DNA from: an uncultured Planctomycetota bacterium
Lineage (GTDB): Bacteria > Planctomycetota > Planctomycetia > Pirellulales > Thermoguttaceae
Assembly (NCBI GenBank): GCA_902786505.1
Contig: CADACS010000038.1
Location: 1 to 36,244, forward strand
Direction of reading: 5' to 3'
DNA length: 36,244 nt
A model generated the notes under the pieces. It was not told the DNA's origin, made no database searches, and saw nothing but the letters and a program-made list of their open reading frames with translations. Shown here one piece after another: positions 14,913-22,255 of the stretch. The translations under genes were made by a program, and so were the position numbers. Position 1 is the stretch's first letter. Each line of letters starts with the position of its first letter.

Positions 14913-15644
14913 TCAAGAGCGCCGCGAACGCAGCTCGGCGAGCCGCGCCTGAAGCCGGGCCGAAAGCGCGTCGAGCCTCGCGCGGTCCATGGGCGGAGTG
15001 TCGGCGAGCGGATTCGGGAGCTGGAGATTCTCGTACTTAAAGAACGCCATCGTATGGAACGGAAGCAGTTCGTAACGCTCGAATTTAAACTCCTTAACGA
15101 GCTCGGCGCAGCGGTCGGCGTTCTCTTCCGTATCGTTTATCCCGGGCACAATCACGGTGCGCAGCCACAGGCGTTTGTTCTTCTGAGTACAATACCGTCC
15201 GACGGCCATGAAATAATCGAAATTCCCGCCGGTATATTTTTTATAAGAATCGGGATCGCAGAATTTTATATCAAGAATAACCATCTCGGCGCCGTCGATC
15301 GCGGTCTTAACGGCGTCGGTCAGAGGCACGCTCCCGGACGTGTCGAGGCAGTATCCGATCCCTTCGGCCCTGAGCATGGGGGCGAGCTCGTTAATGAACG
15401 CGGCGTTGAGGAGCGGCTCGCCTCCGGAAAAGGTTACGCCGCCGCCGTTTTTGAAGTACGGCTTAAAGCGCTTCGCCTTGCGAAAGACGTCTTCGGCGCT
15501 CATGTCGGTCTTAGAGCGAAACCACGCGTCCGGATTATGGCAGTAGACGCAGCGGAGCGGACAGCCGGTAAAGAAGACGTCGAATCGGATCCCTTCTCCG
15601 TCGAGCGCGGCGAGCGATTCAAACGAATGGATATTCGCGTTCAT
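14913..15644 (-). CDS. pflA: Pyruvate formate-lyase activating enzyme
   Basis: This radical SAM enzyme of 243 residues (E. coli PflA has 246) puts the glycyl radical on PflB. The cluster motif CxxxCxxC is C28, C32 and C35 (TGCPLRCVYCHNP). The SAM-binding GGE segment appears as TFSGGEPLLN. A further motif is DLYCLDTSG-like at CLDTSGSVP. GGAGAAGGATT precedes the ATG. It lies 98 bases after pflB; the gap holds a wobble-containing 16-bp hairpin that may reduce read-through and set a lower level of activase than lyase. Confidence 0.95.
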   Translation of the reverse strand: MNANIHSFESLAALDGEGIRFDVFFTGCPLRCVYCHNPDAWFRSKTDMSAEDVFRKAKRFKPYFKNGGGVTFSGGEPLLNAAFINELAPMLRAEGIGYCLDTSGSVPLTDAVKTAIDGAEMVILDIKFCDPDSYKKYTGGNFDYFMAVGRYCTQKNKRLWLRTVIVPGINDTEENADRCAELVKEFKFERYELLPFHTMAFFKYENLQLPNPLADTPPMDRARLDALSARLQARLAELRSRRS

Positions 15645-15673
15645 TTCAATCCTTCTCCGTTAGTTCTAAAGCA

Positions 15674-15713
15674 AAGACGAGGCGGAGCCTAACCGCGGGT
15701 TCCGTCTCGTCTT
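15674..15713 (-). terminator. Hairpin between pflB and pflA, possible attenuating terminator
   Basis: On the minus strand a 16-bp stem (15713-15698 with 15689-15674, two G-U pairs) and an 8-base loop are followed by the weak T tract TTTGCTTTAG. The stem is strong but the tract is poor, so partial termination or 3' end protection of pflB mRNA is more likely than a full stop. Confidence 0.5.
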
Positions 15714-15742
15714 AATCTATCAACGTCAATAGTTTACCGCAA

Positions 15743-17968
15743 TCACATTCCCTGATGGAACGTGCGCGCGACGACCTCTTCCTGCTTGTCGCGCGTGAGC
15801 TTATTGAAGTTCACGGCGTACCCGGAAACGCGAATCGTCAGGGACGGATAGAGCGTCGGGTCGTCCATAGCGGCAATGAGCTTCTCGCGATTGAGGACGT
15901 TCACGTTGAGGTGATGCGCGTCCTGATGGAAGTAGCCGTCGAGCATCGTAACGAGATTGTCGACGCGATTTGCGTCGTCGCGTCCGAGCGCTTCGGGCGT
16001 AATCGAGAACGTATTGGAGATCCCGTCCTGGCAGCAGGCGTAGTTGAGCTTGGCGACCGAATTGAGGGACGCGAGCGCGCCTTCGCAGTCGCGGCCGTGC
16101 ATCGGATTGGCGCCCGGCGCGAACGGCTCGCCCGCCTTGCGGCCGTCGGGCGTCGAGCCGGTCTTGCGGCCGTACATAACGTTCGAGGTAATCGTCAGAA
16201 TGGAGAGCGTATGACGGGCGCCGCGATAGCACGGCGTCTTGCACAGCTCTTTATAGAAGTACTCGACGAGCTCTTTGCCGATGAGGTCGACGCGGTCGTC
16301 GTCGTTGCCGTACTTCGGGAAATCCCCTTTGACGTCGAATTCCGTAATGACGCCGCGTTCGTCTTTAATCGGCTTGACTTTCGCGTATTTAATCGCGGAG
16401 AGCGAGTCGACGGCGACGGAGAACCCGGAGACGCCAAACGCCATGAGCCGCTCGACGTCGGTGTCGTGCAGGGACATCATGAGGCGTTCGTAGGCGTACT
16501 TGTCGTGCATATAGTGGATAATGTTCATCGTATTGACGTAGAGCTTCGCCATCCACTTGAGATAGACCTTGTACGCGTCGAGAACCTTTTCGTAATCGAG
16601 GACTTCCTCGTCGAAGACGGGCCCTTCGGGCGCGATCTGCACGCCTTCTTTCTCGTCTTTTCCGCCGTTGAGGGCCATGAGGAGGACCTTGGCGAGATTG
16701 CAGCGCGCGCCGAAGAACTGCATCTGCTTGCCGGTCTTCATGGCGGAGACGCAGCATGCGATGGAGTAGTCGTCGCCGTACATGCGGCGCATGACGTCGT
16801 CGTTCTCATACTGGATCGAGTCGGTGTCGATACTGACTTTAGCGCAGAAATCCTTGAACGGCTGCGGGAGATGCTCCGACCAGAGCACGGTAATATTCGG
16901 TTCGGCGGAAGAGCCGAGATTGTAGAGCGTCTGCAGAACGCGGTAGCTCGTCTTGGAGACCATGTGCTTTCCTTCGCCGCTCACGCCCGAAAGGGAGAGC
17001 GTGACCCAGACGGGGTCGCCCGCGAACAGGTCGTTGTATTCGGGCGTGCGCAAGTGGCGAACGAGCCGGAGTTTAATCACAAGGTCGTCGATGAGTTCCT
17101 GCGCCTGCGATTCGGTCAGAACGCCTTCTTTGAGATCGCGCTCAATATAGACGTCGAGGAATTCGGCGATGCGGCCGATCGAGTTGGCGGCGCCGTTCTG
17201 CTCTTTGACCGCGCCGAGATAACCGAAATAGAGCCACTGAATCGCTTCGCGCGCGTTCGACGCCGGCTTGGAGATATCGTAGCCGTACGAGAGTGCGAGC
17301 GTCTTGAGCTGCGCCATGAATTCGAGCTGTTTGGCGAGATCTTCCAGAAGATGAATCGTCTCTTCGTCGAGAACCTTCGCTTTGTCGTACTTCTTCTGCT
17401 CGATGAGGTAATCCATGCCGTAGAGCGCGATGCGGCGGTAGTCGCCGATAATGCGCCCGCGCGCGTAAGCGTCCGGAAGGCCCGTCAGAATGCCCGCGTG
17501 GCGCGCTTTCTTCATCGTGTCGTTATACGCGCGGAATACGCCCGTATTGTGCGTCGTGCGGTACGTGAATTCATTTTTGATCTTATCGGACATCTCGTAC
17601 CCGTACGCGTTGCACGCCTGGACCGCGTTGCGGAAGCCCGCGAAAGGCGAGACGCCGCGCTTGAGCGGAGCGTCCGTCTGGAGCCCGACGATAATATCGG
17701 TATCCTTATCGACGACGTAGCCGGGCTCGTGCGACAGGATCGTGAGGACTTTCGACGTGTCGACGTCGAGAACGCCGCCCTTCTCGTTTTCCGCGATAAG
17801 GAGCTCTTTAACGCGCTTCATTTCCTTATTCGTGCGCTCGGTCGGGCCCTCGAGGAACGAGGAGTCGCCGTTGTACTGAGTATAGTTCAGTTTAATGAAG
17901 TTCGAGACGTTAATTCCGTCGCACCAAACCCCTTCGCGAAATCCGCGCCAAGCCGTTTCATTTTTCAT
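15743..17968 (-). CDS. pflB: Formate C-acetyltransferase (pyruvate formate-lyase)
   Basis: It converts pyruvate and CoA to acetyl-CoA and formate without oxygen. The 741-residue protein (E. coli 760) has the adjacent catalytic cysteines C405-C406 in SIACCVSAM and the C-terminal glycyl-radical loop RVSGYAV with G716. The start at 17968 is chosen for GGGGAG 7 bases upstream and because [15 protein letters not shown] is the normal N-terminus; the frame stays open further upstream into the DUF134 gene, but those residues are not PFL-like. It follows the DUF134 gene by 26 bases and is probably driven by the promoter at 18435-18408, which carries FNR-type palindromes. Confidence 0.97.
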   Translation of the reverse strand: MKNETAWRGFREGVWCDGINVSNFIKLNYTQYNGDSSFLEGPTERTNKEMKRVKELLIAENEKGGVLDVDTSKVLTILSHEPGYVVDKDTDIIVGLQTDAPLKRGVSPFAGFRNAVQACNAYGYEMSDKIKNEFTYRTTHNTGVFRAYNDTMKKARHAGILTGLPDAYARGRIIGDYRRIALYGMDYLIEQKKYDKAKVLDEETIHLLEDLAKQLEFMAQLKTLALSYGYDISKPASNAREAIQWLYFGYLGAVKEQNGAANSIGRIAEFLDVYIERDLKEGVLTESQAQELIDDLVIKLRLVRHLRTPEYNDLFAGDPVWVTLSLSGVSGEGKHMVSKTSYRVLQTLYNLGSSAEPNITVLWSEHLPQPFKDFCAKVSIDTDSIQYENDDVMRRMYGDDYSIACCVSAMKTGKQMQFFGARCNLAKVLLMALNGGKDEKEGVQIAPEGPVFDEEVLDYEKVLDAYKVYLKWMAKLYVNTMNIIHYMHDKYAYERLMMSLHDTDVERLMAFGVSGFSVAVDSLSAIKYAKVKPIKDERGVITEFDVKGDFPKYGNDDDRVDLIGKELVEYFYKELCKTPCYRGARHTLSILTITSNVMYGRKTGSTPDGRKAGEPFAPGANPMHGRDCEGALASLNSVAKLNYACCQDGISNTFSITPEALGRDDANRVDNLVTMLDGYFHQDAHHLNVNVLNREKLIAAMDDPTLYPSLTIRVSGYAVNFNKLTRDKQEEVVARTFHQGM

Positions 17969-17994
17969 GTTCGTACTCCCCTGAGCCAAATAAT

Positions 17995-18363
17995 TTATTG
18001 AAGCCGTTTCCCTTTGCCGCATTTTCCGCACGCGGCGCAGTCGCGCTGCCCGCATCGGCCGCAGCATTCCGAATGGAACTTGCACAGTTCCACGTCGCCG
18101 CCGTGAAAATTGAGCGTCTTGCCGTAAAAGAGCGCGTCCGCAATTTTAGCGCGCGCGCTCTGATAGATCGCGGCGACGGTCGAACGCGCGACGTTCATCT
18201 GACGCGCGCATTCCTCCTGCGTGAAATGGAGCGTGTCGATGAGCCGGCACGCCTCGTATTCGTCGAACCGAAGTTCGACGCTTTCTCCGGAATCGCCTAT
18301 CGGCCGAAATCCCAATACGCCGGGATACTCGCAAAGGCGCCTGCGTTTTCGTGGTCGAACCAT
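17995..18363 (-). CDS. DUF134 helix-turn-helix protein with Cys-rich tail
   Basis: This 122-residue predicted DNA-binding protein of the DUF134 family starts [10 protein letters not shown]. The [13 protein letters not shown] segment and the sigma-factor-like [23 protein letters not shown] are diagnostic. The last 30 residues are Cys-rich ([16 protein letters not shown] and then CGKCGKG) and could bind metal or an iron-sulfur cluster. The start at 18363 has AGGAG 8 bases upstream. It is the first gene of a cluster with pflB, 26 bases apart, so it may regulate pfl in response to metal or redox state; that is inference. Confidence 0.88.
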   Translation of the reverse strand: MVRPRKRRRLCEYPGVLGFRPIGDSGESVELRFDEYEACRLIDTLHFTQEECARQMNVARSTVAAIYQSARAKIADALFYGKTLNFHGGDVELCKFHSECCGRCGQRDCAACGKCGKGKRLQ

Positions 18364-18407
18364 AACCCGTCTCCTGTGAAAGCGCTTGTAGGTTCCGATT
18401 GCGCGCC

Positions 18408-18435
18408 ATGATACTCTCTTTTTTTGGGGCGTCAA
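18408..18435 (-). promoter_or_regulatory. Predicted promoter of DUF134-pflB
   Basis: On the minus strand TTGACG (18435-18430), a 16-base spacer that includes a seven-A run and TATCAT (18413-18408) give a start near 18402 and a leader of about 40 bases. The -35 box overlaps the palindromes at 18431-18455. Confidence 0.6.
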
Positions 18436-18455
18436 TAGTTATTGACATATGTCAA
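18431..18455. promoter_or_regulatory. Overlapping palindromes of Crp/FNR half-site type
   Basis: TTGACATATGTCAA (18442-18455) is a perfect 14-bp palindrome of the form TTGAC-N4-GTCAA, one base per half from the FNR consensus. It overlaps GTCAATAGTTATTGAC (18431-18446), giving three half-sites. The centre is about 45-48 bases upstream of the predicted pfl start, close to a class II activator position. It also lies upstream of the divergent flavin reductase gene, where a TATAAT is seen at 18558-18563. Confidence 0.55.
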
Positions 18456-18647
18456 AAACTACTTTTTCTCCCGTTTTCGCCGATAAAACGCCGGTTCTTT
18501 CGGTCAGACCGCGGCTTTAATTGGCCGCCGACGGATACCTTTTTTCTAAAAAAAGTCTATAATTTCTGCGTGGAGCCGCCCGCGGTTCCGTCGACCTTTT
18601 TAACGGCGCGCGTTCACGCGCTTGCGCCAGACTGTTTGGAGATTGAG

Positions 18648-19229
18648 ATGAGCCGTACTGATTTTGGAGCGAAGACGTGGCTGTTTCCCATGCCCGCGCT
18701 CGTCGTTGGAACGTATAACGAAGACGGAACCGTCGACGCGATGGTCGCCGCGTGGGGCGGCATATGTCAGGAAACGCCCGCGGGGATTATGATCGACCTC
18801 GACGCGGCGCACCGCACGACGGACAATATCTTGCGAACGGGCGCGTTCACGGTCGCGATTCCGTCGGTCGACAATATCGCGGCGACCGACTTTTTCGGGA
18901 TCGTATCGGCGAAAAAGGAACCGCGCAAATTCGAGAAGAGCGGTCTTCACGCGCATAAGAGCGCGCTTGTCGACGCGCCGATTATCGAAGAATACAAGAT
19001 GATTCTCGAATGCAAGCTGTTCGACAAGTTCGTCATTAAAGAGGACGTCCGCGTCGTGGGCGAAATCGTTAACGTTTCGGTCGACGATTCGGTTCTCACC
19101 GACGGCAAGATCGACGCGAAAAAGCTCCAGCCGGTCGTGTGGAATCCGATTTCGCGCGAATATGTTACGCTCGGCGAGCCTGTCGGGCTGGCGTGGAATA
19201 TCGGAAAAGCGTTTCTCAATAACGACTGA
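18648..19229 (+). CDS. Flavin reductase-like domain protein
   Basis: This 193-residue FMN-binding split-barrel protein has MPALVVGTYNEDGTVDAMVAAW, the substrate/FMN loop and TGAFTVAIPSVDN, followed by GLHAHKSALVDAPIIEEYKMILEC and the dimer strand VRVVGEIVNVSVDD. Homologues are usually annotated as flavoredoxin or flavin reductase. The start at 18648 is supported by GGAG 7 bases upstream and by a TATAAT at 18558-18563; the longer open frame upstream lies in promoter DNA. It is distinct in sequence from the flavoredoxin-like gene at 2505. It lies 26 bases before the symporter gene, so the two are probably one operon. Confidence 0.85.
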   Translation: MSRTDFGAKTWLFPMPALVVGTYNEDGTVDAMVAAWGGICQETPAGIMIDLDAAHRTTDNILRTGAFTVAIPSVDNIAATDFFGIVSAKKEPRKFEKSGLHAHKSALVDAPIIEEYKMILECKLFDKFVIKEDVRVVGEIVNVSVDDSVLTDGKIDAKKLQPVVWNPISREYVTLGEPVGLAWNIGKAFLNND

Positions 19230-19255
19230 ACTTAACGCGCCGCGAGGAGAACGCC

Positions 19256-20578
19256 ATGTCCAACGCCGAACAAACCGCCGTTCCGCAACCGCCCGTCCCG
19301 AAACCGCGCGGCCGGCTCGGCCTGACGGGCTGGATCTTCGTCGGGCTCGTCGCGGGCGTTCTTGTCGGCGTCCTCTTTAAGCTCTGGATTCCGAACGGGT
19401 TCGTTCGCGACACGGTCTTTGTGGACGGCGTCTTTTACGCGGTAGGGCAAGGGTTCATCCGGCTCATGAAGATGCTCGTGGCGCCGCTGGTCTTCTTCTC
19501 GCTCGTGTGCGGCGCGGCCGCGATGGAGGACGTCGCGGCGCTCGGCAAGACGGGCGGCAAGATTCTCGGGTTCTATCTCGGGACGACCGCGTGCGCCATC
19601 TGCGTGGCGCTCTCGATCGGTTTTCTCGTTCGGCCGGGGGTCGGGCTCGACCTCTCGCAGATCGCGTCGTCGGAAGTCGCCGCGCCGCAAGAGAAAGTCT
19701 CCGCCGCAGAAACGCTCCTCAATATTATCCCGGAGAATCCGTTCGGCGCGATCGCCGGCGGCGCCATGCTGCAAGTGATCTTCTTCGCGCTCCTAGTCGG
19801 CGTTCTCATTGCGAAGATGGGGTCAAGGGCCGACGCAATCGCGCGCGTCGCGCGGCAGTGCAACGACCTCATGATGGAGATGACCGCGCTCGTCATGAAG
19901 TTCGCGCCGATCGGCGTCTTCTGCATCTTAGCGCGCACGTTCGCCAATCTCGGCTTCGACGCGTTCGCGCCGCTCCTCAAATATATGGCCGGGGTCGTTC
20001 TTTCCCTCGGCGCGCAGTGCTTTATCGTCTATTCCCTTCTTCTGTTCCTCTTTACGCGTCTCAATCCGATCCGGTTCTTCCGGAAGTTCATGCCGGTTAT
20101 GGCGTTCGCGTTCTCGACGGCGACGTCGAACGCGACGATTCCTATGAATATCAAGCTTCTCGAAGAGCGTCTCGGCGTCCCGCGCAAACTGACGTCCTTT
20201 ACGATTCCGCTTGGCGCGACGCTCAATATGGACGGGACGTCGATTATGCAGGGCGTCGCGGTCGTCTTTGCGGCGCAGGCGTACGGGATTCATCTCGGTC
20301 TGACGGGCTGTCTTACGGTCGTCGCGACGGCGACGCTCGCGTCGGTCGGCACGGCGGGAATCCCGGCGGTCGGGCTGGTAACCCTCTCGACGGTCTTTCT
20401 TTCGGTCGGTCTTCCGGTCGAAGCGATCGGGCTCATTATCGGAGTCGACCGCATTTTGGACATGCTCCGCACGGCGGTCAATATCACGGGCGACGCCATA
20501 TGCACGACGGTCGTCGCGTCGCAGAACGGAGATTTGGACCGCGCGCGGTTTCTCGCCGACGTCCGCGATACCGACTAG
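19256..20578 (+). CDS. Dicarboxylate/amino acid:cation symporter (DAACS family)
   Basis: This 440-residue inner-membrane secondary transporter belongs to the SDF/GltP-DctA family, which takes up glutamate, aspartate or C4-dicarboxylates with Na+ or H+. The signature region is clear: STATSNATIPMN for hairpin loop 1, LGATLNMDGTSIMQG for TM7, and VGTAGIPAVG for hairpin loop 2. About eight hydrophobic segments fit the length. GAGGAG precedes the ATG. The final part DRILDMLRTAVNITGDA is the TM8 substrate-binding stretch. Which substrate it carries cannot be decided from the sequence. The gene converges on the cobalamin cluster with a 28-base gap. Confidence 0.93.
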   Translation: MSNAEQTAVPQPPVPKPRGRLGLTGWIFVGLVAGVLVGVLFKLWIPNGFVRDTVFVDGVFYAVGQGFIRLMKMLVAPLVFFSLVCGAAAMEDVAALGKTGGKILGFYLGTTACAICVALSIGFLVRPGVGLDLSQIASSEVAAPQEKVSAAETLLNIIPENPFGAIAGGAMLQVIFFALLVGVLIAKMGSRADAIARVARQCNDLMMEMTALVMKFAPIGVFCILARTFANLGFDAFAPLLKYMAGVVLSLGAQCFIVYSLLLFLFTRLNPIRFFRKFMPVMAFAFSTATSNATIPMNIKLLEERLGVPRKLTSFTIPLGATLNMDGTSIMQGVAVVFAAQAYGIHLGLTGCLTVVATATLASVGTAGIPAVGLVTLSTVFLSVGLPVEAIGLIIGVDRILDMLRTAVNITGDAICTTVVASQNGDLDRARFLADVRDTD

Positions 20579-20606
20579 CGGCCGGCGCGCCTAAACGTTT
20601 CAAACG

Positions 20607-20879
20607 CTACTCTTGCGCGGGTCCGTCCGCGCCGAAATCCATATTCGCTTTAAGAATCTTTACAAGTTTGCCGTAATTCTCCGGCAGGTGCGGCCAGACG
20701 CAGTTTGTGCATTTCTTGATCTTTTTCCCGTCGCGCTCGATATATTCCGGCGCGCCGGGGCAGCGCGGAAGAAAATAGAGCGGGCAGTAGCAGAAGAGGC
20801 AGTTGATCTCCTCGCAGTTCTCATGGCAGGGGTAGAACTGACAGTCGCGATTGGCGAAGAACCGACTTGAATTTTCCAT
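20607..20879 (-). CDS. Small cysteine-rich protein of cobalamin loci (PF04071-like)
   Basis: This 90-residue protein has nine cysteines (C13, C18, C22, C27, C30, C32, C40, C57, C60) in the pattern CQFYPCHENC...NCLFCYCPLY and CTNCVWPH, which matches the cysteine-rich small domain family often found beside cobalamin genes. It probably binds metal or an iron-sulfur cluster; no reaction is known to me. The ATG at 20879 starts the conserved domain and has AGGG upstream. It lies 8 bases after the cbiA stop and is the last gene of the downstream cobalamin unit. Confidence 0.8.
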   Translation of the reverse strand: MENSSRFFANRDCQFYPCHENCEEINCLFCYCPLYFLPRCPGAPEYIERDGKKIKKCTNCVWPHLPENYGKLVKILKANMDFGADGPAQE

Positions 20880-20887
20880 AACAGACC

Positions 20888-22255
20888 CTAACGTTCCGAA
20901 ACGCGCCGTTTTGCGATTGCGCACGCGTCGGCGAACGCGCGAACGAAATCGGGATTCGACGGATAATAGAGATGCGCGAAGCCGAGCCAGCGCCCCGCGT
21001 CGACGTGAGCGCACGGCCAGCGTTTGCCCGACGGCTTGACCGCCTCGCAGTCGGCCCCGTCCGCGTCGACGTCGTAATAGTGAAATTCATGCCCGCGAAT
21101 CGAACGCGACGCGCCGGTAAGGAACCGCGGCGTCTTCTCTTGCAGCGTTACGTACCCGAACCGAACGAGCTTGCCGGCGTATCGGCACACGCCGGGCAGC
21201 GCGCCGACGGCGGGGAACTCTTCCCCTTCCCGCGTAACGATCTTCTCATGCAGCCACATAAACCCGCCGCACTCGGCGAGCGTCGGCAGTCCGGAGTTAA
21301 GCGCTTGCCGAATCGACTCTTTCGCGGCGTCGGCGCGCGCAAGTTCCGCCGCGAACAGCTCGGGATATCCGCCCCCGAGAATCAGGCCCGACGCGTCCGC
21401 GGGAACCGGCTCGTTTCGGAGCGGAGAGAACGGAACGAGTTCGAGTCCGGCGGCGCGCAGCATGCGGAGATTGTCCTCGTAATAGAAGCAGAACGCGGCG
21501 TCTTGCGCGATTGCGACGCGCGCGATCGGGTCGGGCAAAGACGGCGCGGGGGACGGGGGCGCGAAATCGGCGCGTTCGCGCGCAAGTTCCAAAAGGCGGT
21601 CGATTTGCAGCGTCTTTTCGGCGACGCGCGCCGCTTCGCCGAGCTTCGCGCGGAGACCGTCGATTTCGCCGGGCAGCCTCAGACCGAGGTAGCGGCTCTC
21701 GAACGCGAGCTCGCCGAGGTTCGGAAAGGATCCGAGCGCCGCGACGCCAAGTTCGCGCTCAATTATCGGCGCGACCGTCTGATAAAAGGCTTCGGAGACG
21801 TTGTTTAGGATAACGCCCTTGATTCGCTTCTCGGCGTCGTAATCGAGAAATCCGCGAATCTCCGCGATCAGGGACCGGCTCATGCCGCGCGCGTCGGCTA
21901 CGAGAACGACGGGCGCGTCGAGCGCGCACGCGAGCCGATAGGAGGACGCGGCGTCGGAGTCGGGCTCGAGGCCGTCGTAAAGGCCCATAACCCCTTCGAC
22001 AATAGAAATTTCCGCGTCGTTTCCTTCTTCAAAGAGCGCGTTGACCGTCGGGGCGTCGGTAAAGAAGAGATCGAGGTTTTTCGACGGGATTCCGAGCGCG
22101 GCGCGGTGGAACATGGGATCGATATAGTCGGGCCCGGCTTTAAACGCGCGCGCGGTCAGGCCGCGTTCCGACAGGGCGCGCAGTATGGCGCACGTTACGG
22201 CCGTCTTGCCGCGTCCGCTTCCGGTCGCGGCGATCATCACGCAAGGTCGGGTCAT
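20888..22255 (-). CDS. cbiA: Cobyrinic acid a,c-diamide synthase
   Basis: This ATP- and glutamine-dependent enzyme amidates side chains a and c of the corrin ring. The 455-residue protein starts with the P-loop ATGSGRGKT (10-18) of the dethiobiotin synthetase-like domain. It ends with a triad-type amidotransferase domain whose nucleophile Cys is in LAECGGFMWLHE and whose conserved GHEFHYYD lies further on. The start is fixed by the ATGA overlap with the stop of the cbiJ-E-T gene; the frame continues upstream but those residues are shadow. It precedes the small Cys-rich gene. Confidence 0.95.
   Translation of the reverse strand: MTRPCVMIAATGSGRGKTAVTCAILRALSERGLTARAFKAGPDYIDPMFHRAALGIPSKNLDLFFTDAPTVNALFEEGNDAEISIVEGVMGLYDGLEPDSDAASSYRLACALDAPVVLVADARGMSRSLIAEIRGFLDYDAEKRIKGVILNNVSEAFYQTVAPIIERELGVAALGSFPNLGELAFESRYLGLRLPGEIDGLRAKLGEAARVAEKTLQIDRLLELARERADFAPPSPAPSLPDPIARVAIAQDAAFCFYYEDNLRMLRAAGLELVPFSPLRNEPVPADASGLILGGGYPELFAAELARADAAKESIRQALNSGLPTLAECGGFMWLHEKIVTREGEEFPAVGALPGVCRYAGKLVRFGYVTLQEKTPRFLTGASRSIRGHEFHYYDVDADGADCEAVKPSGKRWPCAHVDAGRWLGFAHLYYPSNPDFVRAFADACAIAKRRVSER

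Noticed and set aside
14364..15692. A 442-codon plus-strand frame opposite the flavoprotein gene and pflA
   Set aside because: It crosses two firm minus-strand genes and a promoter region; composition is that of an antisense shadow.
15755..18001. A 748-codon open frame on the plus strand opposite pflB
   Set aside because: It mirrors the whole of pflB, is Val/Arg/Glu-rich with no family motif and has no Shine-Dalgarno. Codon bias of a GC-rich gene keeps the antisense frame open.
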